64,000 nucleotides of DNA from Mycobacterium sp. DL99 (GCF_004762045.1 NZ_SJOM01000007.1:5321798-5385797), one strand, 5' to 3'. Shown: positions 27,750 through 36,910, numbered from the stretch's first letter. Translations and numbers: made by a program. The notes: a model not told the origin generated them from the letters alone.

Positions 27750-28012
27750 TCTTCAACGATGGCACAGGTCGCGCCTACCTGAGCGCCGGCACCCCCGGTG
27801 GATGTGGTGTGGGATCACGTCGACAGCTCCGACGCCGGGCACAAACCACGCCTGCGGATCACCGTCGAGGAGAGCTGAACCCCGATCCTGAGAAATTCCG
27901 CATTTTAAGCTGAGAATTCTGGAATTTTCGAACCCGATTCCTAATTAAACGTTGTAGGAAGCAACCGGAAGTAGTGGGACTCCCGGTGCAGCCTGCAACG
28001 GAGGGTTGGGAA
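27750..28012. other. 263-bp spacer with a short residual reading frame
   Basis: Positions 27798-27878 hold a 26-codon GTG frame (reading VDVVWDHVDSSDAGHKPRLR...) without a ribosome-binding site, perhaps a gene remnant. Positions 27885-27955 are unusually AT-rich for this genome and likely carry the promoter of the secreted-protein gene at 28013. Confidence 0.4.
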
Positions 28013-28306
28013 ATGAAGTCATATGCCATCGCCACATTAGCCGCCGGCACGCTGGCCGCGGGAACATTCCTCGGCGGCATCGCCGCCGCCGCCCCGACCG
28101 GACAGTCGGCCGAACAAACCGTGAAAAGCCTTCAGACCAGCGGCTATCACGTCATCGTCAACCGCACCGGCGCCGCACCACTGGCCAACTGCACCGTGCT
28201 CGGCGTGCGCCAGGGACAGACCATTGCCACCAACGACTCCAGGGGCGGCAGCTCGATCAATACCACCGTCATTTCAAAGACGGCATATGTCGACGTCGCC
28301 TGCTGA
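28013..28306 (+). CDS. Small secreted two-cysteine protein (family member 1)
   Basis: A 97-residue protein with a signal peptide (cleavage near AAAA-PTGQ at about residue 27) and a mature part with the pattern VKSLQTSGYHVIVNR...NCTVLGVR...AYVDVAC. Two further genes in this window (38515 and 39613) share this pattern. GGAGGG precedes the ATG. Function unknown; the two cysteines probably form a disulfide outside the membrane. A strong intrinsic terminator follows downstream. Confidence 0.85.
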   Translation: MKSYAIATLAAGTLAAGTFLGGIAAAAPTGQSAEQTVKSLQTSGYHVIVNRTGAAPLANCTVLGVRQGQTIATNDSRGGSSINTTVISKTAYVDVAC

Positions 28307-28384
28307 GTTGGGAATAAAACAGGGCACGCATTTGTTGGAGTCGCCAAACTGGATATAGCGGTTTGGTGAATATCGGATGCCTGA

Positions 28385-28420
28385 AATCGGCCGCATACTT
28401 TGTGCGGCCGATTTTCTTTT
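28385..28420 (+). terminator. Strong intrinsic terminator
   Basis: An 11-bp perfect stem, AATCGGCCGCA paired with TGCGGCCGATT around a seven-base loop, followed by TTCTTTT. This is an unusually canonical Rho-independent terminator for a mycobacterium and ends the transcript of the secreted-protein gene. Confidence 0.85.
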
Positions 28421-28477
28421 GCCGCGGAGGTCGCGCGTCGACCCGGCTTGTCGGTGGGTCGGCGTACGGTACCGAAC

Positions 28478-28804
28478 ATGAGTTCGATATTGGCATCCGA
28501 TAGGGATCTCGAGCGGACGATCGTCGGTGAGGCCCTCGATCACCTCAATGCCGCCTGCAAGGAAATAGACGCGTTGTCGGTGCACGCCCTGACACGGTCG
28601 GAACTCCACGAGGTCTTGAGCCGGCTCGACGCCGGGGAGAGACGGTTGGCGACCGCGCAACAACGGCTGCTCGGACGGATGGTGGCCACCCAGACCGCAT
28701 CGCCGCCTCGGTTCGACCCGGCGGCCGTGCTGGCCCGGAGGCTGCGGATTTCGCCGGCCGAAGCACGCCAACGGATCGCGGCCGCCGGCCAAGACTCCGA
28801 CTGA
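28478..28804 (+). CDS. Short DUF222 / 13E12-repeat-like protein, N-terminal part only
   Basis: A 108-residue helical protein. The segment LSRLDAGERRLATAQQRLLGRM followed by VLARRLRISPAEARQRIAAAG resembles the N-terminal region of DUF222 (13E12 repeat) HNH proteins, but the rest of DUF222 and the HNH nuclease are missing. TACGGT at 28465-28470 is a well-placed -10 box for a leaderless mRNA, so it may still be expressed. It is either a truncated remnant or a stand-alone small protein. Confidence 0.55.
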   Translation: MSSILASDRDLERTIVGEALDHLNAACKEIDALSVHALTRSELHEVLSRLDAGERRLATAQQRLLGRMVATQTASPPRFDPAAVLARRLRISPAEARQRIAAAGQDSD

Positions 28805-28846
28805 GGTCGACGCGACGGACCGGCGGGACGGATAGATTCGACGCCC

Positions 28847-29494
28847 ATGACCGTCACCGTCGACGAGATCGAAGTCGCTGACCCACCGGACGCCTGGACG
28901 CGAGCGGGATTCAGTGTTGATCCCGGCGGAGACGCCGGCCCGGTCTGCCGGGTCGGAGACGTTCGCATTCGACTGGTCGGCAGCGACCGCGGCACCGGCA
29001 TCATCGGGTGGTCGTTGCGCGGCCTGCCATCTGATGGCCCGCTTGACGTCGACGGCATCCCGACAGCGCGGTCGACCACCGCCACCGCACCGCCGGCCAT
29101 ACATCCGAACGGCGCCACCGCAATCGACCACCTCGTGATGTTGTCCCCCGACTTGGGGCGCACGATCTCATCGCTTACCGACATCGGCGTGGCCCCGCGC
29201 CGGGAACGTGACACCGAACTCGGCGGGCGACGAGTCCGTCAGGTCTTCTTCCGGTTCGGGGAGGTGATCCTCGAGGTCGTCGGTTCACCGGAGACGACGA
29301 GTGACGGTCCCTCGAGGCTGTGGGGAATCACGTACATCGTCGACGACATCGACGCGAGCGCCGCGTTCTTCGGCGACCACACCGCTCCGGTCAAGGACGC
29401 CGTGCAGCCGGGCCGCCGGATCACCACGGTCCGGCACAAGGACTTCGGTGTGTCGGTCCCGACGGCGGTGATCTCGGCTACTCGTGACGACTGA
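28847..29494 (+). CDS. Glyoxalase/VOC-superfamily protein
   Basis: A 215-residue protein. AIDHLVMLSPDLGRTISSLTDIGVAPRRER and WGITYIVDDIDASAAFFGDHT look like the two beta-alpha-beta units of the vicinal-oxygen-chelate fold, of the glyoxalase-like lyase type. Residues 1-85 are a non-VOC N-terminal extension. Metal ligands may be H at about residue 93 and an acidic residue in EVILEVV. Substrate unknown. It lies 48 bases before rnhA on the same strand. Confidence 0.7.
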   Translation: MTVTVDEIEVADPPDAWTRAGFSVDPGGDAGPVCRVGDVRIRLVGSDRGTGIIGWSLRGLPSDGPLDVDGIPTARSTTATAPPAIHPNGATAIDHLVMLSPDLGRTISSLTDIGVAPRRERDTELGGRRVRQVFFRFGEVILEVVGSPETTSDGPSRLWGITYIVDDIDASAAFFGDHTAPVKDAVQPGRRITTVRHKDFGVSVPTAVISATRDD

Positions 29495-29530
29495 CGTGTG
29501 TCGGGGCGCCGACCGCCCCGAGCGGTTGCC

Positions 29531-29536
29531 TATCCT
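29531..29536 (+). promoter_or_regulatory. -10 box of leaderless rnhA transcript
   Basis: TATCCT occupies -12 to -7 relative to the ATG at 29543. Confidence 0.55.
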
Positions 29537-29542
29537 CAGCGC

Positions 29543-30019
29543 ATGACCGACGCCGGAGACCTGAGCAACGACGTTGTCGTCATCCATACCGACGGCGGGT
29601 GCCGACCGAACCCCGGCCCCGGCGGCTGGGGCGCGGTGCTGCGCCACCGTGAGCGCGTACGCGAGATGCACGGCGGGGATCCCGGAACCACGAGCAACAA
29701 CCGGATGGAGCTGACGGCGCCCATCATGGCGCTCGAGGCGCTGACGAGGTCCATGGTGGTGCACCTCCACACCGACAGCACCTATGTCCGCAACGGCATC
29801 ACCAAGTGGGTGCTCGGCTGGGAACGCAACGGCTGGCTGACCGCCGCCAAGCAGCCGGTGAAGAACGTCGACCTCTGGCAACGGCTGCAGGCGGCCTGCG
29901 CGCGGCACGAGGTCGAGTGGTTCTGGGTGAAGGGACACGCAGGAGTGCCCGATAACGAGCTGGCCGACGAGCTGGCGACCCGGGGGCTGCAGGAAGCGGT
30001 CGACGGTTCCCGCGTCTAG
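29543..30019 (+). CDS. rnhA: Ribonuclease HI
   Basis: A 158-residue enzyme that cuts RNA in RNA-DNA hybrids. The four acidic catalytic residues are present: D in [15 protein letters not shown] in NNRMELTA, D in [11 protein letters not shown] and D in [10 protein letters not shown], with the conserved histidine in VKGHAG. Length and order are those of a single-domain RNase HI, not the RNase H-CobC fusion also found in mycobacteria. The ATG sits at the predicted transcript start. Confidence 0.95.
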   Translation: MTDAGDLSNDVVVIHTDGGCRPNPGPGGWGAVLRHRERVREMHGGDPGTTSNNRMELTAPIMALEALTRSMVVHLHTDSTYVRNGITKWVLGWERNGWLTAAKQPVKNVDLWQRLQAACARHEVEWFWVKGHAGVPDNELADELATRGLQEAVDGSRV

Positions 30020-30061
30020 TTCCCAGACTCCCCCACAACTGGCGGAGATGCACGTACGCCG

Positions 30062-30520
30062 TCATCCACGAGATTCAGAAAGACTCCTGGAACGGTGATC
30101 GCTGCCGCGCTCCTCGTCCATCCGCGGAAATAGAGGCGCTCCCCGCAGTGGGCGGTAGTCAGCGGCTGCAAAGGCTGCTGCGGCCGCCGACATCAACGCC
30201 AAGATGAGGGCCGGCTGGTGGCCGGCCTGAGCGGGGAAATCGCCAAACAGCAGCCAGGCCAGCGTCAGTGTGGTGATGACCCCCAGACCATCAGTCGCGC
30301 CGACAATCGAAACATCCGGCCGGTTCAGGCCGATCCGCCCGCCCGTGATCGCCGTGGTCAACGCACACGCGGCCAAGACCACGCAGAGCGGAAAAGTGAG
30401 CTTCCATAACCCCCACACGGCGCGATCGGCGTCCTGAACCTGGTCCCACGGCAGAAACAATGCGACCACCATCAAGGCCCCGGCTGCGCCGCAGACCAGC
30501 CGTCGAAGCAAGTTAGTCAT
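30062..30520 (-). CDS. Small membrane protein
   Basis: A 152-residue protein with four hydrophobic segments (about residues 8-24, 42-62, 75-93 and 103-123) and a charged C-terminal tail. I do not recognise a family. The second segment begins right after VWGLWKLTFPLC. It is divergent from the XRE regulator, with a 107-bp spacer containing a perfect palindrome, and is a likely target of that regulator. Confidence 0.65.
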   Translation of the reverse strand: MTNLLRRLVCGAAGALMVVALFLPWDQVQDADRAVWGLWKLTFPLCVVLAACALTTAITGGRIGLNRPDVSIVGATDGLGVITTLTLAWLLFGDFPAQAGHQPALILALMSAAAAAFAAADYRPLRGAPLFPRMDEERGSDHRSRSLSESRG

Positions 30521-30575
30521 TTCGTCCTCCTGACCGTCATACCAGTGATGGTTGAGGTCAGAGGTCGTGCTGTCG

Positions 30576-30591
30576 ATTACCTAGAGGTAAT
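30576..30591. promoter_or_regulatory. Perfect palindrome in the XRE-regulator / membrane-protein spacer
   Basis: ATTACCT-AG-AGGTAAT has 7-bp perfect arms. It is 36 bases upstream of the regulator start and about 55 bases upstream of the divergent gene. A likely operator of the adjacent XRE-type regulator. Confidence 0.6.
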
Positions 30592-30627
30592 GGAACAGCG
30601 AACCCGACGCAGCTACAGTCGGTGCGA

Positions 30628-31419
30628 ATGGCGACCACCAGCTCCGCTCCTCAGGTCGGGCCGCTGCTGCGAGAGTGGCGGCAACGGCGTCGACTGACCC
30701 AGCTAGAGCTTGCACTCGACGCGGGCGTGTCGGCGCGCCATCTGAGCTTCGTCGAGACCGGCCGCTCCAAGCCCGGGCGAGACTTGCTGCTGCGCCTTGG
30801 AGAACGACTCGAAATCCCGTTCCGCGAACGCAACCGGCTACTGCTCGCCTCTGGGCACGCTCCCGCATTTCCCGAGCATCCTTTCGGCGCACCCGAACTC
30901 GCTCCAATCCGCGAAGCACTGGAGCGGGTTCTGAAAAGTCACGAGCCGTATCCGGCGGTCGTCTTCGACCGCAATTGGAACCTGGTCGCCGCAAACGCCG
31001 CCATACAGCCGCTGATCGCGACCATCGACCCTGCCCTGCTGAACCCACCTGTCAACGTCCTCCGCGTCGGCCTGGAATTGATGTCGCAGATCATCAACGC
31101 CCACGAGGTCATGTCCTACTTTCGTGATCGGATTCAGCGCCAGCTCGCCGCCACCGCCGACCACCAGCTCGCGCAGCTCCTGGAGGAGTTCGAGAACTAC
31201 CTGCCCGACGAAGACCAGGGTGCGGCAAGCGAATCCGACTTCACGCAGAATCTCGGTCCGGTCAGGGTCCGGGCACCCGACGGTGGCGAGTGGTCGTTCT
31301 TCGGCATGTTCGGCACCTTCGACATGCCGTTCGAAGTCACGATCTCCGAATTGGCCATCGAGTTGCTCTTTCCCGCCGATCGCGCGACTGCCGATGCGTT
31401 TGAGTCGCTAGCTCGATAA
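30628..31419 (+). CDS. XRE-family regulator with MmyB-like ligand domain
   Basis: A 263-residue protein. Residues 10-65 are a Cro/C1-type helix-turn-helix (LREWRQRRRLTQLELALDAGVSARHLSFVETGRSKPGRDLL). The remainder begins YPAVVFDRNWNLVAANAA, the hallmark of the MmyB-like PAS-type ligand-binding domain that in related proteins binds fatty-acid-like ligands. It probably regulates its own and the divergent gene through the palindrome at 30576. GTG 30622 is an alternative start two codons earlier. Confidence 0.9.
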   Translation: MATTSSAPQVGPLLREWRQRRRLTQLELALDAGVSARHLSFVETGRSKPGRDLLLRLGERLEIPFRERNRLLLASGHAPAFPEHPFGAPELAPIREALERVLKSHEPYPAVVFDRNWNLVAANAAIQPLIATIDPALLNPPVNVLRVGLELMSQIINAHEVMSYFRDRIQRQLAATADHQLAQLLEEFENYLPDEDQGAASESDFTQNLGPVRVRAPDGGEWSFFGMFGTFDMPFEVTISELAIELLFPADRATADAFESLAR

Positions 31420-31448
31420 CGCAAAGAGAGTCTGCGTTGCGTCTGTTC

Positions 31449-33731
31449 CTATGATTCCCAGACCACGTCATCCGGCGACTTGTCCGGCCGCAGACCGCGC
31501 CAACTCGGCTGGCGCAGCCGTTGATCCGAGGTGCGCTCGCTGTAGCGGACCTCCCCCACCAACTCGGGCCGCACGTACGTGACCCCTTTGGCGTCGAGCT
31601 TCGGCAACGGCTTGTCGAAGGGTGACTCGTCGGTGTGCAGCGGGGTCAGCATGCCTTTGAGCTTGGTCAGTTCCTTCTCGGTGAACCCGGTGCCGACGCG
31701 CCCGGCGAACTGCAGGCCGTCGGGGCCGGGCACGCCGAGCAGCAGCGCGCCGATGCCGCTGCTGCGCCCGCCCTCCCCCTGGCGCCAGCCGCCGATCACC
31801 GCTTCCTGCGTGTTCCAGATCTTGTCCTTGATCCAGGAGGCCGACCGCCGGCCCGGCTGATATGTCGAGTCCCGCTTCTTGGCCACCACGCCCTCGAACC
31901 GGTGCTCGCGGGCATGGTCCATGGCCTCCGGTCCGTCGCCGGGCAGCGGCTCGGGAACGATCAGACCGCCGCCGGCGGCCAACGCGTCCAACACCTTTCG
32001 GCGATCAGAGTATTTGGCGCGTAGCAAGGAGCGGCCGTCGAGCCACAGGATGTCGAAGGCCCAGAACTCGACCCGGGTGGAGCGGGCCCGGTTCTGCATT
32101 TCACCAAAACTGGGCACCCCGGATTCGTCGAGCGCCACCACCTCGCCGTCGAGCACCAGGTGGTGGTCGGCGAGATCGGCGGCCAGCGCCTGTAATTGCG
32201 GGTACTCGGCGGTGACATCACGTCCGCGGCGTGAACGCAGTTGCAGGCGGCCATGTTCGGCCTCGACCAGCAGCCGGTAGCCGTCCCATTTGCCCTCGAA
32301 CGCCCATTGCGTGGCCTTGAGTTTCGCGACGGACCCCTCGGTGGCGAGCATCGGCGCGAAATCCCGGGGTTCTGGTGTGGCCGACTTCTGGTCCTTCATC
32401 CGGTGTGCCAGCCAGTTCTTGCCCTCGGTCTGGATCAGGGCATAACGGCCATCGATGCGGTTGCCGCTCAGGGTGAAGATCACCTCGCCGTTGCGTGCCT
32501 CCGGATCGTCGGTCACCCGGAACTTCTCGGCCTCATAGGTGCCCGAGTCCCAGATCTCCATATGCCCGGCGCCATACTCCCCCTTGGGAATCGAGCCGTG
32601 GAAGGTGAGGTATTCGATCGGGTGGTCTTCGGTGTGCACCGCAAGGTGATTCACCGCGGTGGTCTCAGGTAGGTTCTTCGGAACGGCCCAGCTGACCAGC
32701 ACGCCATCGCGTTCCAGTCGCAGGTCGTAGTGCAACCGTCGGGCGTGATGCTCCTGGATCACGAACCGGTCATTGTTGCCGGTCGCCGGAATGTCCTGCG
32801 GCACCGGCTCGGGAGTCTTGGCTGCATCGCGCATGCTGCGGTAGGCGGTGAGCTTGTCGGGGCGCGGGGCATCCTCGTCCAGCCCCGCCAGCAGGTCGCC
32901 TTCCTCGGAAACCCGTTGCAGCACTTCATCGAATCGCAGATGCCGCAGATCCGGGTCGTCGATCTCGTCCCATGTCCGGGGTGCCGCGACGGTCGGAAAC
33001 TCCCGCCCGCGCAGCGAGTACGGCGCAATCGTGGTCTTGGACCCGCTGTTCTGGCTCCAGTCCAGAAAGATCTTCTGAGCACGGACACTGCGGGTCATGG
33101 TGGCGGTGACCAATGTGGGCATCGACTGTTCGAGTTGCTGGGCCACCCGCTTGGCCAGCACCGAAGCACCACGGGAGCTGATCGGCTCGGCCAGAGGCAC
33201 ATACAGGTGCAGGCCCTTGCTACCGCTGGTCAGCGGATACGTCGTCAGCCCGATGTCGCCCATCAGGTCGCGCACCGCCTGGGCCACCTCACACAACTGC
33301 GACATGGTGACGCCCTCGCCCGGATCGAGATCGAACACGATGCGGGTGGCCGGGCCCGGATTCCCGTCGGCGCCGAACCGCCATTGCGGCACATGCACTT
33401 CGAGTGCGGCCTGTTGCGCGATCCAGGCCAGACCCTCGCGGCTGTTGATGATCGGGTACGTGGTGGTGCCCGACTTGTGCGCGATGGTGCCGCGCTCGAG
33501 CCAGCCCGGAGCCGACGACGCGAGCTGCTTTTCGAAGAACGATGCCTCCGAGACGCCGTTCGGCCAACGCTTTCGGGTCACCGGCCGCCCGGCAATGTGC
33601 GGAAGCATCACCTCGGCGATGCTCAGGTAATAGTCGAAGACCTCAGCCTTCGTGGTACCGGTGGCGGGATAGAGCACCTTGTCTGGATTCGTCAGCCGAA
33701 CCCGCTCATAGCGCTCCATGACGCCTGCCAT
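31449..33731 (-). CDS. ligD: Multifunctional NHEJ DNA ligase D
   Basis: A 760-residue three-domain repair enzyme in the mycobacterial order. The polymerase/primase domain comes first (LTNPDKVLYPATG; catalytic FDLDPGEGV; SQNSGSKTTIAPYSLRGR). The 3'-phosphoesterase domain follows at about residue 320 (FVIQEHHARRLHYDLRLERDG). The ATP-dependent ligase comes last, with catalytic lysine in FEGKWDGYRL and WIKDKIWNTQEAVIGGW. It seals double-strand breaks with Ku. ATG 33731 was chosen because TACGTT is exactly at the leaderless -10 position (33738-33743, minus strand); ATG 33719 is the alternative. Confidence 0.96.
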   Translation of the reverse strand: MAGVMERYERVRLTNPDKVLYPATGTTKAEVFDYYLSIAEVMLPHIAGRPVTRKRWPNGVSEASFFEKQLASSAPGWLERGTIAHKSGTTTYPIINSREGLAWIAQQAALEVHVPQWRFGADGNPGPATRIVFDLDPGEGVTMSQLCEVAQAVRDLMGDIGLTTYPLTSGSKGLHLYVPLAEPISSRGASVLAKRVAQQLEQSMPTLVTATMTRSVRAQKIFLDWSQNSGSKTTIAPYSLRGREFPTVAAPRTWDEIDDPDLRHLRFDEVLQRVSEEGDLLAGLDEDAPRPDKLTAYRSMRDAAKTPEPVPQDIPATGNNDRFVIQEHHARRLHYDLRLERDGVLVSWAVPKNLPETTAVNHLAVHTEDHPIEYLTFHGSIPKGEYGAGHMEIWDSGTYEAEKFRVTDDPEARNGEVIFTLSGNRIDGRYALIQTEGKNWLAHRMKDQKSATPEPRDFAPMLATEGSVAKLKATQWAFEGKWDGYRLLVEAEHGRLQLRSRRGRDVTAEYPQLQALAADLADHHLVLDGEVVALDESGVPSFGEMQNRARSTRVEFWAFDILWLDGRSLLRAKYSDRRKVLDALAAGGGLIVPEPLPGDGPEAMDHAREHRFEGVVAKKRDSTYQPGRRSASWIKDKIWNTQEAVIGGWRQGEGGRSSGIGALLLGVPGPDGLQFAGRVGTGFTEKELTKLKGMLTPLHTDESPFDKPLPKLDAKGVTYVRPELVGEVRYSERTSDQRLRQPSWRGLRPDKSPDDVVWES

Positions 33732-33790
33732 GAGGCAAACGTATACCCACATCTGAGACACAGACCGTGTCAACGTGTGAGCATGGGCGG

Positions 33791-34462
33791 ATGGCACTGA
33801 ATCGCGTGCGCAGTTTGCTCCCCCAATTGGCCGTGGTCGTATTGATGCCCGTGGCGGTCGTTTTCACCGGCCCGACGCCTGCGGCGACGGCCGACCCCTG
33901 CGCGGACGTCGAGGTGGTGTTCGCCCGCGGCACCGGTGAGCCGCCCGGGATCGGCCGGGTGGGGCAGGCGATGGTCGACCGGCTCGGAGCTCTGATCGCA
34001 CCACGCAGCCTCGGCGTGTACGCGGTCAACTATCCGGCTGGGCTCAACTTCCTGACGACCGCAGACGCCGCGAACGACGCGGCCGGGCATATCGCCTGGC
34101 TGGCCGACCAGTGTCCCGACACTCGGGTGGTGCTCGGCGGGTTCTCGCAGGGAGCCGCGGCAGTGTCGATGCTGGCGGGCGTGCCGCCGATCGGTGACCG
34201 GATCGGCACCATCGGCTCGGCTCCCGCGCTGCCGCCACCCAGTGCCGACCGGGTGGCGGCCGTCGCGGTATTCGGCAATCCCGGCAACCGATTCGGCACC
34301 CCGCTGTCGAGCACCGGGCAATTCGCCGGGCGCGCCATCGACCTGTGCAGCCCCGGCGATCCGATCTGTGTCGAGGGCGGCCGCGTCCGCGCGGCGCACA
34401 GCGCATACGAACTCCCGCCGTATCCCGACCAGGCGGCCGGTTTCATCGCCGGACGGGTCTAG
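33791..34462 (+). CDS. Secreted cutinase-family serine esterase
   Basis: A 223-residue exported alpha/beta hydrolase. After a signal peptide (cleavage near ATA-DPC at about 35) come CADVEVVFARGTGEPPG, nucleophile motif GGFSQGAAA, the catalytic aspartate in LCSPGDPIC and histidine in AHSAYE. Two cysteine pairs match the disulfides of cutinases. It likely hydrolyses lipid esters outside the cell. It is divergent from ligD and 23 bases ahead of the kinase gene. Confidence 0.92.
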   Translation: MALNRVRSLLPQLAVVVLMPVAVVFTGPTPAATADPCADVEVVFARGTGEPPGIGRVGQAMVDRLGALIAPRSLGVYAVNYPAGLNFLTTADAANDAAGHIAWLADQCPDTRVVLGGFSQGAAAVSMLAGVPPIGDRIGTIGSAPALPPPSADRVAAVAVFGNPGNRFGTPLSSTGQFAGRAIDLCSPGDPICVEGGRVRAAHSAYELPPYPDQAAGFIAGRV

Positions 34463-34473
34463 CCGATGCCACC

Positions 34474-34479
34474 TACCAT
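34474..34479 (+). promoter_or_regulatory. -10 box of leaderless PfkB-kinase transcript
   Basis: TACCAT lies at -12 to -7 relative to the ATG at 34486, giving the kinase its own promoter in the short gap after the cutinase gene. Confidence 0.5.
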
Positions 34480-34485
34480 GGAGCC

Positions 34486-35424
34486 ATGAGCCGGGCCCTG
34501 GTCATCGGCGAGGCGCTGATCGACGTCGTCGAAAGCGACGGCAGGATCAGTGGCGAGTACGTCGGCGGCAGCCCACTCAACGTGGCCGTCGGCCTCGGCC
34601 GGCTTGGCCGCGGCGTCGACTTCCTCACCCACATAGCCGAGGACGACCGCGGCAAGCGCATCGCCAAGTACGTGGAACACTCTGGGGTGCAACTGGTTTC
34701 AGGCAGCACGACTGCCACCCGAACGCCGACCGCAATGGCCACCCTGGACGCCGCAGGATCGGCCCACTATCGATTCGACATCGACTGGCAGTTGACCGGC
34801 ACGCCCGAGGTGGCCACGCCGCTGCTGGTCCACACCGGCTCGATCGCCACCGTGCTGGAGCCGGGGTGTCGTGCTACCGCCGCGCTGCTGGATGCCTACC
34901 GGATGTCGGCGACCATCACGTTCGATCCGAATGTCCGGCCGGACGTGATCCAGGACGACGACATCGCCCGCGGGCGCATCGACCGACTCGTCGAACGCGC
35001 CGACATCGTCAAAGCCTCCGAGGACGACCTGCGCTGGATGGACCCCCGGCACTCCCCCGAACAGATCGCCCGGGCCTGGCTGGAGGTCGGCCCGTCGATC
35101 GTCGCGGTGACGTCCGGTGACCGGGGAGCCTTCGCGGTATGCCGGGCCGGCACGGTGTCGGTTACGGCGCGGCCGGTGCAGGTGGCGGACACCGTCGGTG
35201 CCGGCGACGCATTCATGGCGGGCCTACTCGATGCGGTGTGGACGTTGGGGTTGCTCGGTGCGGACCGCCGCCGCGATCTCGGGCGGATCAGCATCGAGGC
35301 CCTCGAACGTGCCCTGAAATCCGCGGCGCTGTCGGCGGCGTTGACAGTGGCCCGCCCCGGCGCCGACCTGCCGGATCTCGCCGCACGAGATGCCGCCGCA
35401 CGAGATGCCGCCGCACAGGCCTGA
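34486..35424 (+). CDS. PfkB-family carbohydrate kinase (fructokinase-like)
   Basis: A 312-residue ribokinase-fold enzyme. The N-terminus carries GEALIDVVESDG and GGSPLNVAVGLGRLG for sugar binding, and the C-terminal signature is DTVGAGDAFMAGLL with the catalytic base Asp. It phosphorylates a sugar, most likely fructose, using ATP. The last residues are two tandem ARDAA repeats coded by a 15-base duplication. It converges on the MocR regulator gene with only seven bases between them. Confidence 0.88.
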   Translation: MSRALVIGEALIDVVESDGRISGEYVGGSPLNVAVGLGRLGRGVDFLTHIAEDDRGKRIAKYVEHSGVQLVSGSTTATRTPTAMATLDAAGSAHYRFDIDWQLTGTPEVATPLLVHTGSIATVLEPGCRATAALLDAYRMSATITFDPNVRPDVIQDDDIARGRIDRLVERADIVKASEDDLRWMDPRHSPEQIARAWLEVGPSIVAVTSGDRGAFAVCRAGTVSVTARPVQVADTVGAGDAFMAGLLDAVWTLGLLGADRRRDLGRISIEALERALKSAALSAALTVARPGADLPDLAARDAAARDAAAQA

Positions 35425-35431
35425 GTACCAC

Positions 35432-36859
35432 TCAGGGTTGACTGATCGCATCCGCGACGAGCTCCGCCACCGTGTCAGCCTGGGTCTCGGGCAGGCGCGC
35501 ATATCCGCACACCAGTCCCCGGGCGCCGGCGACGCCCGCGAAGAACGTGGACAGGGGCGACACGGTGACACCCCGATCACGCAGCGTCGCAGCGATCGCG
35601 ATGTCGTCTCTCCCGTCAGCCAGCCGCACCACCATGTGCAGACCCGCCTCGACCCCCTCCAGTCGGAGGCCCGCGCACCGTCGTCCAAGCGCACCGACGA
35701 GCGCCGACCGCCGAGCCGAGTACGTGCGTGCCGCCCTGGCGAGGTGGCGAGTCAACGCACCCGACTCGATGAACCGCGCCAGCGCGAGAGTGGTCACCCC
35801 ACAGACTGATTCACCGCTGTTCTCCAATGCGTCGGCAACCGCGTCCCGCAGCCCCGGCGGTGGCAGCAGCCAGGCCACCCGCAGCGCGGGCGTGAGGATC
35901 TTCGACGCCGTCCCGATGTAGGCCACGCAATCGCGGCCGCCGTCGATGCCACGCAACGCGGGCAGCGCAGACACGTCGTACCGGAACTCGCCGTCGTAGT
36001 CGTCCTCGATCAGCAGGCTGCCGGTCCGAGCTGCCCACTGCACGAGACGCGCACGACGCGCCACCGGTAGCCGCGCCCCGAGCGGATACTGATGTGCCGG
36101 AGTGCAATACACGGCTGCATCAGAAGCGCGCAGCGATCCCGGATCGAGGCCGTCGCCGTCGACCGCTACCGCACGCGTTCGGGCGCCGGACATTTCGAAG
36201 GCCCGCCGCGCCTCGTCGTAGCCGGGTTCCTCCAACGCGATATCGCGGCCGACCAGTCCGGCCGCGGCGTTGACGGTGCGCAACGCCGAGGCCACGCCGG
36301 GCACGATGATCAGTTCGCCCGGGTCGGCGACGATGCCACGGGTGCGACGCAGATGACCGGCCAGGGCCAGGCGGAGCTCAGCATGCCCATCGGGCCCTGC
36401 CGCGTCGGCGGGCACGGGTGCGGCCGCGGCCGCTCGCCAGGCCCGCCGCCAGTCGGTGGTCGAGATCTGTCGGGGATCAGGGTGCCCGGGGGTGAGATCC
36501 CACGCGGGCGGCTGTTGACGGGGAGCGATCGGGGCCATTGTGGTGACGCCGCCCAAGGTGACGTGGGACGCTGCGCCCGCGTGGGCCGCGGTGTCTGCAC
36601 CGGCGGCGATCCGTGTGCCCGATCCGGGCCGAGAGGTGATGTAACCGGCCGCGGCAAGCTCGTCGTACGCGTCGACCACGGATGAGCGGGCCACCGCGAG
36701 TTCGGCAGCCAGGCTGCGGGTCGACGGCAGCGCGTCGCCGGGACCGAGCCGGCCGAGGCGGATCTGCTCGATGATGGCCGTTGCGATGCGCTGCCGCAGC
36801 GGCGCCTCGTCGGCGGGGAGCTGCAATGCCAAGTGCAGCTCGGGTGCATGGCGCGCCAT
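35432..36859 (-). CDS. MocR/PdxR-type regulator (GntR HTH + aminotransferase fold)
   Basis: A 475-residue fusion. Residues 5-85 are a GntR winged helix (LRQRIATAIIEQIRLGRLGPGDALPSTR, LAVARSSVVDAYDELAAAGYI). Residues 130-475 are a PLP-dependent class I aminotransferase fold; the PLP lysine appears in IGTASKILTPALR. MocR proteins use PLP as effector and often control vitamin B6 genes. The neighbouring divergent PNPOx-like gene and three direct TCTGGAC repeats in the spacer fit this. ATG 36859 is the start matching the domain. Confidence 0.92.
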   Translation of the reverse strand: MARHAPELHLALQLPADEAPLRQRIATAIIEQIRLGRLGPGDALPSTRSLAAELAVARSSVVDAYDELAAAGYITSRPGSGTRIAAGADTAAHAGAASHVTLGGVTTMAPIAPRQQPPAWDLTPGHPDPRQISTTDWRRAWRAAAAAPVPADAAGPDGHAELRLALAGHLRRTRGIVADPGELIIVPGVASALRTVNAAAGLVGRDIALEEPGYDEARRAFEMSGARTRAVAVDGDGLDPGSLRASDAAVYCTPAHQYPLGARLPVARRARLVQWAARTGSLLIEDDYDGEFRYDVSALPALRGIDGGRDCVAYIGTASKILTPALRVAWLLPPPGLRDAVADALENSGESVCGVTTLALARFIESGALTRHLARAARTYSARRSALVGALGRRCAGLRLEGVEAGLHMVVRLADGRDDIAIAATLRDRGVTVSPLSTFFAGVAGARGLVCGYARLPETQADTVAELVADAISQP

Positions 36860-36875
36860 GCCGCCACAATAGTGG

Positions 36876-36910
36876 TCTGGACTTCCCTGCCAGTTCTGGA
36901 CCTTCTGGAC
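36876..36910. promoter_or_regulatory. Three direct TCTGGAC repeats, MocR-type operator
   Basis: TCTGGAC occurs at 36876, 36895 and 36904 in the same orientation in the spacer between the MocR gene and the PNPOx-like gene. MocR proteins are known to bind direct repeats because the HTH domains are arranged head to tail. Confidence 0.65.
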
